Source of the DNA: BOG-908 sp965198825 | Lineage (GTDB): Bacteria > Pseudomonadota > Alphaproteobacteria > Acetobacterales > Acetobacteraceae | DNA length: 64,000 nucleotides | NCBI GenBank assembly: GCA_965198825.1 | Contig: CBDAQB010000002.1 | Coordinates: 434,001 to 498,000, forward strand | Reading direction: 5' to 3' | Shown here: positions 33,646 through 42,289 of the stretch, piece after piece | Layout of the letters: every line of letters starts with the position of its first letter | Numbering within the stretch: the stretch's first letter is position 1 | Notes under the pieces: model-generated | The model's input: only the letters and a program-made list of their open reading frames with translations | The model's database searches: none | What the model was told of the DNA's origin: nothing | Position numbers and translations under genes: made by a program

Positions 33646-36231
33646 TTGAAGCAGAATAACGCGATTTCTTCGGTAGTGGCTTTTTGCGTCTTGCGCCCAC
33701 GGGCGGTCGTTCTGGCGTTCGTGCTGATGGGCCTCGCCTGCGCCGGGTATGCGGCAGTCGGCCTGAAAATGACGACCGACTTGCGGCTGCTGTTCAGCCC
33801 AAGGCTGGCTTGGGTTCAGCGCGATGCCGCGGACCGTGCTGCATTTCCGCAGTTCCAGGATCTGATCGTGGCGGTCGTCGATGCGCGTATCCCGGAAGAG
33901 GCGGAGGCGACGGCGGCTGGCCTGGCGGACAAGCTGGCCTTGGACCACCAGCATTTCCTCAGCGTCGCCCGTCCTGACGCCTCGCCCTACCTGCAGGAGG
34001 AGGGGCTGCTCTTCCTGCCGACAGCCACGTTGTCGGATCTGCTCGACCGAACGGTGGATGCCGAGCCGTTCCTGGGGCAGTTGGCGGCCGATCCCAGTGC
34101 GCGGGGTTTGTTCGGTGCGCTTGGCCTGATCGGGGTGGGCGTGACGCGCGGGCAGGCGAACCTCGAGAGTTTCGCCCCGGCGCTTCGGGCCTTCCACGCA
34201 ACGTTATCGGAAGCGGTACAGGGGAATGCAAAGCCGCTCTCCTGGGAGAGCCTGCTGGCGGGAGCGGCCGCCAAGCTCGCCGGACCCGACCGCATCGTCC
34301 TGCTCAAGCCGCGGCAGGATTATGGCGCGTTTCAGCCGGGAGCACAGGCGACCGCCGCCTTGCGTGCCGCGGCCGGCTCGCTGGAGTTCGTGAAGTCCGG
34401 CGATGCGCATGTGTCGCTGACAGGAACGGTGCCGCTGGCGGACGAGGAGTTCTCCTCAGCCGCCAAGGGCGCGTTCCTCGGGCTGTTCGTGACCTTCGCT
34501 CTCATCGTGCTGTGGCTCTACCTGGCGCTGGGGAGCTGGCGTTTGATCCTGCCTGTGGCTGCGACCTTGCTGCTGGGGCTTGCGCTGACGACGGGTTTCG
34601 CCGCCGTGTCGGTAGGGACGCTGAACCTGATATCGGTCGCCTTCGCGATCCTGTTCGTGGGCATCGCGGTGGATTTCGCCATCCAATTCGCCGTGCGCTT
34701 CCGCGATCTGCGGCGCGGCGCGGCGACGATCGAGGCGGCGCTGGCGCTAACAGGAGGGCGGGTCGGCAGGCAGGTTCTCGTCGCCAGTGCCGCGACGGCC
34801 TCGGGATTTCTGGCCTTCGTGCCGACCGACTTCCGCGGCATGGCGGAGTTGGGGCAGATCGCCGGCGGCGGCATGCTCATCGCCTTCGCCTGCACGTTGA
34901 CCTTCCTGCCCGCCATGCTGACCTTGTGCCGGCCGAAGGAAGATGCCGAGGAGATCGGGTTTGGCTGGGCGGCGCCGGCGGACCGGGTCATGGCACGGCT
35001 GCGTTGGCCGGTTCTTATGGCGGCAGGCGGGCTCTTCGTGGCTGGCGTGCTCCTCGCACCTTCGCTCGCGTTCGACAGCAACACGCTGCACACCAAGAGG
35101 CAGGACAGCGAAGCGGTGCAGACGCTGATGCGCCTGTTGCGCAATCCGGTGACCAACCCCTTCACCATCGACGTTCTGCGGCCCAGCCCGGCGGCGGCCT
35201 TGGCGCTCGCCGCGCCGATGTCCCGCCTCGTCCTGGTCGATCACGTGGTAACGGTCGATAGCTTCGTGCCAGCCGATCAAGGCGCGAAGCTGGCTATCAT
35301 CAAGGATGCGGCGGGGCTGCTGCAGCCTGCACTCTCGCCGGCCCCGGCCTTGCCGGCCTCAACGGCGGACGTCCGCGCGGCGCTCACATCCTGCCTGGCA
35401 AAACTGCAGCCTGCGCTGAGCCGGCTTCCACCGGGCAATCCGCTTGGCAATATCGTGAAGGATATGCAGGCGCTTCAGGCATCGTCGGACGCGACGCTCG
35501 GCGCGGCGGCCGCGGCACTGGTGCGGTTCCTGACCCCTGAACTGGATCGCCTGCGTCTGGCTCTGGGTGCCGGTGCGGTAGGCGTCGCCGACGTACCCGC
35601 CGACATCAGGCGCGATTACGTATTGCCGGACGGGCGTGCGCGCATCGTGGTGGTGCCGAAAACCACGGTGAGCGACGGGCGCATACTTGACCGGTTCGTC
35701 GAACAGGCCGTGGCTGTAGCGCCGGATGCTTCAGGGCCGGCAATCACCATCGTTTCCACGGCACGGACAATCATCCGCGCTTTCGCCATCGCGGCATCGC
35801 TTTCCGTGATTGCCATAGGATGCATTCTCTTCATCGCGCTTAGGAGCGTGCGCGACGTGATGCTGGTGCTGGCGCCGTTGTTCCTGTCGGCCGCGCTCAC
35901 CGTAGTGGTGATGCGGCTGACAGGGATCGTGCTGAACTATGCCAACATCATCGCCTTGCCGTTGCTTCTCGGCGTAGGCGTGTCTTTCAGCATTTACTTC
36001 GTGATGAATTTTCGCCTGGGCCAGGCACCACGGCTGACATCCGCCACCAGCCGCGCCACCGTGCTGTCCGCCCTGACGACAGGCACCGCGTTCGCGTCGC
36101 TGGCGGTGTCCGCGCATCCGGGCAGCGCTACCATGGGAACATTGCTTCTCATCGGCCTTGGAAACACCCTGCTGGCAACGCTGGTGTTCCTGCCGGCACT
36201 GCTTGGGTTGCTACGCGGAGCTGCCCGCTAG
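33646..36231 (+). CDS. hpnN: Hopanoid transporter HpnN, RND superfamily
   Basis: The 861-aa protein is a two-fold RND/MMPL-like exporter. Its first helix (RAVVLAFVLMGLACAGYAAVGL) is followed by a periplasmic loop, five clustered helices (about 270-430), a second loop and five more helices (about 700-860). The wording (TTDLRLLFSPRLAWVQRDAADRAAFPQFQDLIVAVVDA) fits HpnN, which moves hopanoids to the outer membrane. There is no other hpn gene in the window. The start used is TTG at 33646. Its stop overlaps the convergent methyltransferase stop by 4 bp. Confidence 0.88.
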   Translation: MKQNNAISSVVAFCVLRPRAVVLAFVLMGLACAGYAAVGLKMTTDLRLLFSPRLAWVQRDAADRAAFPQFQDLIVAVVDARIPEEAEATAAGLADKLALDHQHFLSVARPDASPYLQEEGLLFLPTATLSDLLDRTVDAEPFLGQLAADPSARGLFGALGLIGVGVTRGQANLESFAPALRAFHATLSEAVQGNAKPLSWESLLAGAAAKLAGPDRIVLLKPRQDYGAFQPGAQATAALRAAAGSLEFVKSGDAHVSLTGTVPLADEEFSSAAKGAFLGLFVTFALIVLWLYLALGSWRLILPVAATLLLGLALTTGFAAVSVGTLNLISVAFAILFVGIAVDFAIQFAVRFRDLRRGAATIEAALALTGGRVGRQVLVASAATASGFLAFVPTDFRGMAELGQIAGGGMLIAFACTLTFLPAMLTLCRPKEDAEEIGFGWAAPADRVMARLRWPVLMAAGGLFVAGVLLAPSLAFDSNTLHTKRQDSEAVQTLMRLLRNPVTNPFTIDVLRPSPAAALALAAPMSRLVLVDHVVTVDSFVPADQGAKLAIIKDAAGLLQPALSPAPALPASTADVRAALTSCLAKLQPALSRLPPGNPLGNIVKDMQALQASSDATLGAAAAALVRFLTPELDRLRLALGAGAVGVADVPADIRRDYVLPDGRARIVVVPKTTVSDGRILDRFVEQAVAVAPDASGPAITIVSTARTIIRAFAIAASLSVIAIGCILFIALRSVRDVMLVLAPLFLSAALTVVVMRLTGIVLNYANIIALPLLLGVGVSFSIYFVMNFRLGQAPRLTSATSRATVLSALTTGTAFASLAVSAHPGSATMGTLLLIGLGNTLLATLVFLPALLGLLRGAAR

Positions 36232-36959
36232 CGCTTGACCAGCATCGCTTGCGATGTGGCCAGCTCAAGCGCGAACTCGGATTTATCTTCAAGGTATTCG
36301 TCGAAAGCTTCGCGCACGCCGTCGAGATACGAATAATCGTGGCTGAGGATGACGCCGCCCGGGACCATGCGCGGGTAGAAGAAGTCGAGGCACGCCAATG
36401 TACTCGATTTCAGATCGACATCGAGATGGACGAACGAGAACCTCTTATCGGAGACGGGATGCGCCGTTGCCGGAAAAAGACCTTGGTAAAAATGGATGTT
36501 GCGTTCGCTGGAAAGGAATTTCTGCACCGACCCTAGCGAAGCCGCGTAGTGTCCCGCACTCATTCGATCGGTTTCGGTGGCGTTCGGCGATGGCAGGCCT
36601 TCGAAAGTGTCGAACAGATGCAGCGGCTTGGCACCGCTTGCGACGCTGATGATCCTGGCGGAGCAGCCCTGGTAAACGCCGACCTCTGCCATTTCTCCAT
36701 CGATACGGCTTTGCGCACGGGCCAGCGAGTAAACGGTAAATGCCTCATTGCCGCTCAGCAGAGATTCCCGGCCACGCCTGGCGCTTTTCAATTGCGCCAT
36801 ATGGCCTGGCTGCTTATGGCCGGCGAGCAGGGCCAACTCGAGCCGTGCCATGAGGCCTATCGTCATGGCGCGAACCGGGCGGCTGGCAGCGATGAGGCGA
36901 TGTACGCGGGCACTGTTGAAGCGCCGCCGGATACGGAGGCCCTTCAGTGCCGGAGACAT
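36228..36959 (-). CDS. TylF/MycF-like class I SAM-dependent methyltransferase
   Basis: The product is about 243 aa. It has the SAM-binding stretch GEMAEVGVYQGCSARIISVASG, then LHLFDTFEGLPSPNATETDRM, and VHLDVDLKSSTLACLDFFYPRMVPGGVILSHDYSYLDGVREAFDEYL, which is the macrocin O-methyltransferase-type pattern with a metal-binding Asp pair. The substrate is unknown, perhaps a sugar or secondary metabolite. I chose the ATG at 36959; TTG at 37031 would add 24 residues. Its stop overlaps hpnN tail to tail. Confidence 0.78.
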   Translation of the reverse strand: MSPALKGLRIRRRFNSARVHRLIAASRPVRAMTIGLMARLELALLAGHKQPGHMAQLKSARRGRESLLSGNEAFTVYSLARAQSRIDGEMAEVGVYQGCSARIISVASGAKPLHLFDTFEGLPSPNATETDRMSAGHYAASLGSVQKFLSSERNIHFYQGLFPATAHPVSDKRFSFVHLDVDLKSSTLACLDFFYPRMVPGGVILSHDYSYLDGVREAFDEYLEDKSEFALELATSQAMLVKR

Positions 36960-37223
36960 GACAGCAGCCGGTTCGCTCACGATGTCGGAGATAGGCTTGT
37001 TCCTTCGGTGCCTGTCGCCCGTGGCGACCAAGCTCGCTCCGGCTGCGGATTTGATGCGCTAACGCACCCCTCCTGGCAATGTTCCGCAAGCCTTGTTCCG
37101 AGCGTGTCTTCGTGCAAACGAGGTTCACCATAGACTTGCCGGAAGATCGGTCGGATATTTCGGCATATCCGGATATGAAAAATCGGGAGGCCTTACAATC
37201 GGCCAGTAAATGGGGAGAGAGAA

Positions 37224-38402
37224 ATGCCGCGATCAGCCGATTTCGATGTTGTCGTTTACGGAGCAACCGGTTTTACCGGCCGGCTGGTCGCCGAGCATTT
37301 AGCGCAGCATGGCGGAGACCGTCTGGTGTGGGCCATGGCGGGGCGTAGTGCTGCGAAACTGGCGGCCGTGCGTGATGAGATCGGCGCACCGGCAGACACG
37401 CCGTTGATCGTGGCGGACGCAGATGATGCTGCCTCGCTGGATGCAATGGTGGCGCGCGCGAAGATCGTCATCACCACGGTCGGCCCGTATCAGCTCTATG
37501 GCGAGCCCCTCGTGGCGGCGTGCGTACGCGCCGGCACCGACTATCTCGATCTCTGCGGCGAGCCGAACTGGATGCATCGGATGATCGGCGCCTATGACGC
37601 CGCGGCGCGTGCAAGCGGGGCGCGCATCCTGTTCTCGTGCGGGTTCGATTCTATCCCGTTCGAGCTTGGCGTTTTCTTTCTGCAGGAGACTGCGAGGGAC
37701 CGGTTGGGCGCGCCTGTGCCGCGTGCCATGGGACGCGTGCGCAAGATGCAGGGAAGTTTCTCCGGCGGAACGGCAGCGAGCCTGAAGGCGACGCTTGCCG
37801 CAGCCGCGGCCGATCCTGCCGTCATGGATGTCCTGCGCGATCCTTTCGCCCTGACGCCAGGGTTTCGGGGACCGGACCAGCCGCACGGCATGGCGCCTGC
37901 CTACGACGAGGCGCTTGGAACCTGGGCCGCCCCCTTCATCATGGCGGCGATCAACACACGCAATGTGCATCGGTCGAACGCCTTGCAGAGGCACGCTTAC
38001 GGTACGGAGTTCGTCTATGACGAAATGGTCCTGACCGGCCCCGGGGAGCGCGGCGAGGCGGCTGCGAAGGCGATGGCGGCAGCACCTTCTCCGTTCGGCG
38101 AGGATGGCCCGAAACCAGGCGAGGGGCCCAGCAAGGCGGAACGCGACAATGGTTTCTATGAAGCGCTGTTCGCCGGCGTCGCGCGCGATGGCAAGGTTGT
38201 TCGTGTGTCCGTCAGCGGAGACCGTGATCCGGGCTATGGCTCCACATCGAAGATCATTGCCGAAACGGCAATCTGCCTGTTGCGCGAAGGTGAGCACGTG
38301 CCTGGCGGCATTTGGACGCCAGGCGCTGCCCTGGGCCGAAAACTCATCGAGGCACTGACCAGCTACGCAGGGCTGAACTTCAACGTCGATGACGCTGCCT
38401 AA
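37224..38402 (+). CDS. Saccharopine dehydrogenase-like/trans-acting enoyl reductase family protein
   Basis: The 392-aa protein has an N-terminal Rossmann fold, FDVVVYGATGFTGRLVAEHLAQHG (GxxGxxG), followed by WAMAGRSAAKLAAVRDEIG and YLDLCGEPNWMHRMI. This is the family of the mycobacterial trans-acting enoyl reductase and of human SCCPDH-like proteins. It would use NAD(P)H on a lipid or polyketide intermediate; here the substrate is unknown. A GGGGAGAGAG ribosome site precedes the ATG. Its stop overlaps the small convergent ORF by 4 bp. Confidence 0.83.
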   Translation: MPRSADFDVVVYGATGFTGRLVAEHLAQHGGDRLVWAMAGRSAAKLAAVRDEIGAPADTPLIVADADDAASLDAMVARAKIVITTVGPYQLYGEPLVAACVRAGTDYLDLCGEPNWMHRMIGAYDAAARASGARILFSCGFDSIPFELGVFFLQETARDRLGAPVPRAMGRVRKMQGSFSGGTAASLKATLAAAAADPAVMDVLRDPFALTPGFRGPDQPHGMAPAYDEALGTWAAPFIMAAINTRNVHRSNALQRHAYGTEFVYDEMVLTGPGERGEAAAKAMAAAPSPFGEDGPKPGEGPSKAERDNGFYEALFAGVARDGKVVRVSVSGDRDPGYGSTSKIIAETAICLLREGEHVPGGIWTPGAALGRKLIEALTSYAGLNFNVDDAA

Positions 38403-38635
38403 AGGAAGTCAGGCAGGGTCTTCTTGTCGGCGTAGAAGAATTGCACCTCCTGCGGTGCATCGAGCCGCCATGCCTTGGCGTGGAGAAGCGACGATCTGAA
38501 CCAGCGTATATCCAATGAAGCAGGGGTTAGGGATTGCGCGGCATCAAGCGCTGTCTCGGCCTTCACCCGGCGCGGGAGGGATGGAATGCAGGAGGCCTGG
38601 GCCCATGCGTAGGTCATGACTAGAAAATCCGGCAC
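38399..38635 (-). CDS. Small hypothetical protein
   Basis: The product is 78 aa from a GTG start (MPDFLVMTYAWAQASC) with GGAG about ten bases upstream; ATG at 38617 is an alternative. No family is recognised. The composition is mixed, with aromatic residues near the end (WFRSSLLHAKAWRLD, VQFFYADKK), which is more protein-like than the antisense shadows in this region. It ends 4 bp inside the convergent enoyl-reductase-like gene. I am unsure that it is translated. Confidence 0.4.
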   Translation of the reverse strand: MPDFLVMTYAWAQASCIPSLPRRVKAETALDAAQSLTPASLDIRWFRSSLLHAKAWRLDAPQEVQFFYADKKTLPDFL

Positions 38636-38698
38636 GCATCGCACTCCGTCAATCAGGCGCACTATTGGCAGGGCGCACAGCCGAAACTCCCGTTGGGT

Positions 38699-38983
38699 TT
38701 ACCGGCTCTGAGTTTTCGTCGTTTGCTGGCGCGTTTCGGATGCATCGCGGGCGGCCGAGTGCGGCAGCCGATCTGCTGAACCGGGGCTTCGCTCGGCCAG
38801 TGCGCGCTCACGCATGCTGGACAACGCGCCCCGCATTTCTTCTAAGAGTGCCGCCTCGGCCTCCGCGTCATCCGGATGCCCGGTCGCGAGAAGATACGAA
38901 AGCCACTCGTTCTTTGCAGCAATCTTCGCTTCCTGCTCCAGGATCAGGCTCTGGAGGTCGGCGCCATGGCGACTTTTTCCCAC
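38699..38983 (-). CDS. Small hypothetical coiled-coil protein
   Basis: The product is 94 aa from a GTG start. The sequence LQSLILEQEAKIAAKNEWLSYLLATG and EAEAALLEEMRGALSSMRERALAE suggests two amphipathic helices, then a polar disordered tail rich in Ser, Arg and Gln. No family is recognised. It lies alone in the ~770-bp stretch between the enoyl-reductase-like gene and the MFS gene. Apart from this ORF and the one just downstream, I see nothing further in that stretch. Confidence 0.42.
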   Translation of the reverse strand: MGKSRHGADLQSLILEQEAKIAAKNEWLSYLLATGHPDDAEAEAALLEEMRGALSSMRERALAERSPGSADRLPHSAARDASETRQQTTKTQSR

Positions 38984-39171
38984 GTTGTTGAGTGCCCTCT
39001 CTCATGTCACGCCGGTATCCCGGGGAAGACGTTTATCGTCGTGAGAACCCCATGCGGATGCATGCCGGCGGTAGGCTCCCGGTATCGTGACCAAGGGCAC
39101 GACTTCCTGGTGTGCGCGGATGACGCTGCCGGCGGGGTTAGGGCCGCTTGCGGGAGGGGCGCAATGACGCC

Positions 39172-40398
39172 ATGCACAAGGCGATGCCGCCAGCGAAGAT
39201 ACGCCTGATCCGCCACCCGGGCGTGCTGCCCATGATCGGCGGCCGAAGCCTTTCCTCGCTGGCCTCGCAAATGCAGGCCGTCGTGGTCGGCTGGCAGATC
39301 TATGCGCTGACAGGAAGCGCCTTCTCGCTCGGCCTGGTCGGGCTCGCGCAATTCCTGCCGGTCGTGGTGCTCGGTTTCGTTGCAGGACACGTCGTCGACC
39401 GCTCGGACAGGCGGCGCATCGCGGGCACCTGCCAGATCATCGCCTGTCTCGCCGCGCTCGCACTGGCGGCCGCCTCGTTCGCCCACATGCTGACACCGTC
39501 GATGATCTACGGCCTGGTGGTTGTCGTCGGCGCGGTGCGCGCCTTCGAGGCGCCAAGCCTGCAGGCGCTGCTGCCAGCCCTCGTGCCGGCCGAGGCGTTT
39601 CCGCAAGCGGCCGCGCTCTCTTCGTCATTGTTCCAGACAGCAACGATCGTAGGTCCCTCGCTAGGCGGCCTGCTCTACGGCCTCGGCCCCGACGTCGCCT
39701 ACGCCACCTGTGCTGCAACCTTCCTTCTTGCCGCACTCTCCACACTCACGGTGCCGCCGATCCGCCGCGCCGCCGCCCTGGAGCCGCCAACCCTCGCCTC
39801 GGTGTTCGGCGGACTGACCTTCATTCGCCAGCGGCCGGAAATCCTCGGCGCCATCTCGCTCGACCTGTTCGCCGTGCTGCTGGGAGGTGCGACCGCACTC
39901 CTCCCGGTCTATGCACGCGACATCCTCAAGGCCGGACCGCTCGGCCTCGGCCTGCTGCGCGCAGCACCAGGCCTCGGCGCCATCGGCGTGTCGCTCTGGC
40001 TCGCCCGGCGCCCCCTGCGCGGCAAACTCGGCATGCGCATGTTCGCGGCGGTCTTCGTGTTCGGCCTCGCCACCATCGCATTCGGCTTCTCGACCTACCT
40101 GCCGCTCTCCGTGGCAGCCCTCGCGGTCCTCGGCGGCGCAGACGTCATCAGCGTCGTCATCCGGTCCACCCTCGTGCAAATGCGCACGCCGGACGCCATG
40201 CGCGGCCGCGTCGCCGCGGTGAACATGCTTTTCATCGGATCATCGAACCAGCTTGGAGAATTCGAAAGTGGAACGCTGGCGGGCTTCGTCGGCGCGGTGC
40301 CTGCCGTGGTGATCGGCGGTTTGGGTACTTTGGCCGTTGCCTGGATCTGGATGGCGCTCTTCCCGCAGCTTCGCCGGCTGGATCGGGTGGAGGTTTAA
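39172..40398 (+). CDS. MFS transporter, EntS-like exporter
   Basis: The 408-aa protein has about 12 hydrophobic helices. It opens HPGVLPMIGGRSLSSLASQMQAVVVGWQIYALTGSAFSLGLVGLAQFLP and has the MFS loop GHVVDRSDRRRIAG between helices 2 and 3. Later ARDILKAGPLGLGLLRAAPGLGA and MRTPDAMRGRVAAVNMLFIGSSNQLGEFESG match the EntS/MFS-3 group of siderophore and drug exporters. The substrate is unknown. I chose the ATG at 39172, with GGGAGG upstream; TTG at 39148 is possible. Confidence 0.86.
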   Translation: MHKAMPPAKIRLIRHPGVLPMIGGRSLSSLASQMQAVVVGWQIYALTGSAFSLGLVGLAQFLPVVVLGFVAGHVVDRSDRRRIAGTCQIIACLAALALAAASFAHMLTPSMIYGLVVVVGAVRAFEAPSLQALLPALVPAEAFPQAAALSSSLFQTATIVGPSLGGLLYGLGPDVAYATCAATFLLAALSTLTVPPIRRAAALEPPTLASVFGGLTFIRQRPEILGAISLDLFAVLLGGATALLPVYARDILKAGPLGLGLLRAAPGLGAIGVSLWLARRPLRGKLGMRMFAAVFVFGLATIAFGFSTYLPLSVAALAVLGGADVISVVIRSTLVQMRTPDAMRGRVAAVNMLFIGSSNQLGEFESGTLAGFVGAVPAVVIGGLGTLAVAWIWMALFPQLRRLDRVEV

Positions 40399-40400
40399 GC

Positions 40401-40470
40401 GAAGACAAAAGGAGGTCTTCTTTTTTGAAAAAAAGAAGCAAAAAAACTTTTGCATCTTTGGGCGGTGCTT
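40401..40470. repeat. Family 1 repeat, left arm and centre only (copy J)
   Basis: The left arm (CTTC/GAAG version) is followed by a centre with GCTTGAGGAGAAGCTGGGC, similar to copy F. The right arm is missing: the 3' end of the DUF779 gene comes directly after. It lies between convergent genes. Confidence 0.8.
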
Positions 40471-40486
40471 GAGGAGAAGCTGGGCG

Positions 40487-40915
40487 TCAGGCTGCGCCTG
40501 TTGGTAGTGGCCCCTGCGCAGAGAGTATTGCCCATTCGTTGTCCGTGAAGATCCGGCTGCGTGTTAGGAAACGAACTCCCTCTGGAGATTCCAGGGAAAA
40601 ACCCGAGCCTCGGCCTGGGACTACGTCGATGGTGAGCTGCGTGTGAGCCCAATATTCGAATTGAGCTGCGCCCATGTAGAAGGGCGCGCCGGCGATGGTT
40701 CCCAGGAGAACATCCTGTGCGCCTACGCGGAAATCACCGAGCGGGTAGCACATAGGGGCGCTGCCGTCGCAGCATCCGCCCGATTGATGGAACAATAAGT
40801 CGCCGTGAATGGCGCGAAGCTTCTCCACGATTTTTTCAGCAGCAGGCGTAATCAAGACCCGCGCCGCAGGCATTTCGACAGTGGCGGTGTCAGTGTCGTG
40901 ATCCATGATGCCCAT
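40487..40915 (-). CDS. DUF779 family protein
   Basis: The 142-aa protein has the family core LLFHQSGGCCDGSAPMCYPLGDFRVG with three conserved Cys, then GTIAGAPFYMGAAQFEYWAHTQLTIDVVPGRGSGFSLESPEGVRFLTRSR. The biochemical role of DUF779 is unknown; in many proteobacteria it is found next to an acetaldehyde dehydrogenase and an AcoR-type regulator, and that context is kept here. The Cys cluster may bind metal, but that is inference. It is downstream of and in the same direction as the regulator gene. Confidence 0.87.
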   Translation of the reverse strand: MGIMDHDTDTATVEMPAARVLITPAAEKIVEKLRAIHGDLLFHQSGGCCDGSAPMCYPLGDFRVGAQDVLLGTIAGAPFYMGAAQFEYWAHTQLTIDVVPGRGSGFSLESPEGVRFLTRSRIFTDNEWAILSAQGPLPTGAA

Positions 40916-40925
40916 CCTAATTCCG

Positions 40926-40992
40926 AGGTTCCAAGGACTTGTCCTTGGTGGGGGTCCCCCCTGAAGCGATTGGGGGCAAAGCCCCCCGGCCT
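40926..40992. repeat. Family 2-related hairpins
   Basis: CCAAGGACTTGTCCTTGG forms one hairpin. GGGGGTCCCCCC and GGGGGCAAAGCCCCCCGGCC form further ones. The layout (hairpin, G-run, short spacer, C-run, GGCC) resembles family 2 but the sequence is divergent. It lies between the start of the DUF779 gene and the end of the regulator gene and could act as a transcription attenuator. Confidence 0.6.
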
Positions 40993-40995
40993 TGC

Positions 40996-41949
40996 TTACT
41001 CAGCGCGCCTCAAACCGAGCCGGCGCAATTTACGATGTAGGGTAGCGCGGCTCACACCCAAGACGCGCGCCGCCTGCGACACATTGCCGTCCGCGCGGGC
41101 GAGGGCGCGTTGGAGGACTCCGCGTTCGGCGGATTCGAGGTTTTCAATGCCGTCGTCAGCCGGGCAGAGGATGGTGTCTGCCGGCAGGGATTTGGCGAGT
41201 TGCGCGTCGGTAATGCCACAGGCGATACGGGCGGCGCGTGTTGCACCGACGATGAGGTCGTCTTCGCTGATGGCGAGCAGGGCGCCTGCGCCCCAGTCCG
41301 TATCGGGTGCGAGGACGATGCGGGCGCGCGGGAAGGCGCCGCGGAAGTTGCGCGCCTCGATGCGCCGTGCGGCGTCCACGACGGCCGATGCGATCAGGCC
41401 GATGAAATCCTGGGTGAGGTCGGCGCGGCAGGATGAGACGTCGATGGCCGCCGCGAGGCGTCCCTGGTGGTCGTAGATGGGGGCTACGGTGCAGCTGAGG
41501 CCAGTGTTCCGGGCGTGGAAATGCTGGTCGCGGTGGATGGTGAGCGCGCGTTCCTCGGCGATGCAGGTGCCGATTCCGTTGGTGCCTTCGGCTTCCTCGC
41601 TCCAGACGGTTCCTGTCCAGAGGCCCCAGCGAAAGAAGGTTTTGTCATCGGCGCAGACGCCGCGCCGGTCCACGGGAACGCCGTGGCGGTCGGTGAAGAG
41701 CACGCAGCAGCCGGTATCGCCGACCGCCTGGAAGAGGCGGTCGAGCGTGCCTGTCGCGGCGGAGAGGAGCGGTTCGACATGTTCACGGGCTTCGCGCAGT
41801 TCGCGGTCAGTGAGCACGCGCGGGGGGCGGGTATCGTGCGGATCGAGGCCGTAACGGGTGAGCGAACGGGTCCAGGAGGCGAAGATAGCAGAGCGCCCGG
41901 ACGCGGAGGGGTCGCGTGCTGCGGCAATGATGCGATCGGCGTGGTTCAC
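40996..41949 (-). CDS. AcoR-like regulator: GAF plus Fis-type HTH, no AAA+ domain
   Basis: The 317-aa protein opens with the AcoR-type N-terminus (ASWTRSLTRYGLDP). A GAF sensor follows (about 65-180; VLFTDRHGVPVDRRGV, EGTNGIGTCIAEERALTIHRDQHF), then a PAS-like segment (GALLAISEDDLIVGATRAAR). A C-terminal Fis helix-turn-helix ends it (ALARADGNVSQAARVLGVSRATLHRKLRRLGL). The central AAA+ sigma-54 activation domain (about 240 residues, with GAFTGA) is absent. It is divergent from the PQQ dehydrogenase gene and very probably controls it. Whether it activates or represses cannot be told. Confidence 0.85.
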   Translation of the reverse strand: MNHADRIIAAARDPSASGRSAIFASWTRSLTRYGLDPHDTRPPRVLTDRELREAREHVEPLLSAATGTLDRLFQAVGDTGCCVLFTDRHGVPVDRRGVCADDKTFFRWGLWTGTVWSEEAEGTNGIGTCIAEERALTIHRDQHFHARNTGLSCTVAPIYDHQGRLAAAIDVSSCRADLTQDFIGLIASAVVDAARRIEARNFRGAFPRARIVLAPDTDWGAGALLAISEDDLIVGATRAARIACGITDAQLAKSLPADTILCPADDGIENLESAERGVLQRALARADGNVSQAARVLGVSRATLHRKLRRLGLRRAE

Positions 41950-42102
41950 CTGGACATGCCTCCCGGCATCGTTTCGATTTTAGCCCACTTGGCGTGGAGT
42001 CGACCTGCTTTGCTCTTCGTGTCAATATCCCTCCAGGCCCGGAACACTAGCAAGTAACGGGTTGCCACTATGCTGCGACGCACAATAATGTGCTGTCTCA
42101 TC

Positions 42103-42122
42103 CTGTCGCAGGAGTGCGACAG
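42103..42122. promoter_or_regulatory. Perfect inverted repeat, candidate binding site of the AcoR-like regulator
   Basis: CTGTCGCA and TGCGACAG are perfect 8-bp arms separated by GGAG. The TGTCGCA...TGCGACA form is the kind of symmetrical site bound by Fis-type HTH activators of the AcoR group (family-level knowledge, not proven here). A degenerate half-site TGTCTCA lies just before at 42094, and GCACA-ATAA-TGTGC (42080-42093) is a further palindrome. The site is 168 bp before the dehydrogenase start. Confidence 0.6.
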
Positions 42123-42233
42123 GTCGGCATAAAGTCGGCGACCGCTGCGGTTGTCACATCCGGTTCAACTGATCAACTTAACGACGACTTCAGAAGTGCG
42201 AAGGCTCTTGTCGGCGAGGTCGGGGATCAGCGC

Positions 42234-42247
42234 GGCTGCCTCATTGC
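42234..42247 (+). promoter_or_regulatory. Candidate -24/-12 (sigma-54-like) promoter of the alcohol dehydrogenase
   Basis: CGGCTGCCTCATTGCAT has GG and GC exactly ten bases apart, the hallmark spacing of sigma-54 promoters, with TTGCAT at -12. The -24 half (GGCTG instead of GGCAC) is weak. The predicted start near 42259 leaves a leader of about 30 nt before the ATG, which is preceded by CTTGGAGGAT. Confidence 0.45.
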
Positions 42248-42289
42248 ATTACGCCGAAATTCAACAGAATACTTGGAGGATACACAATA

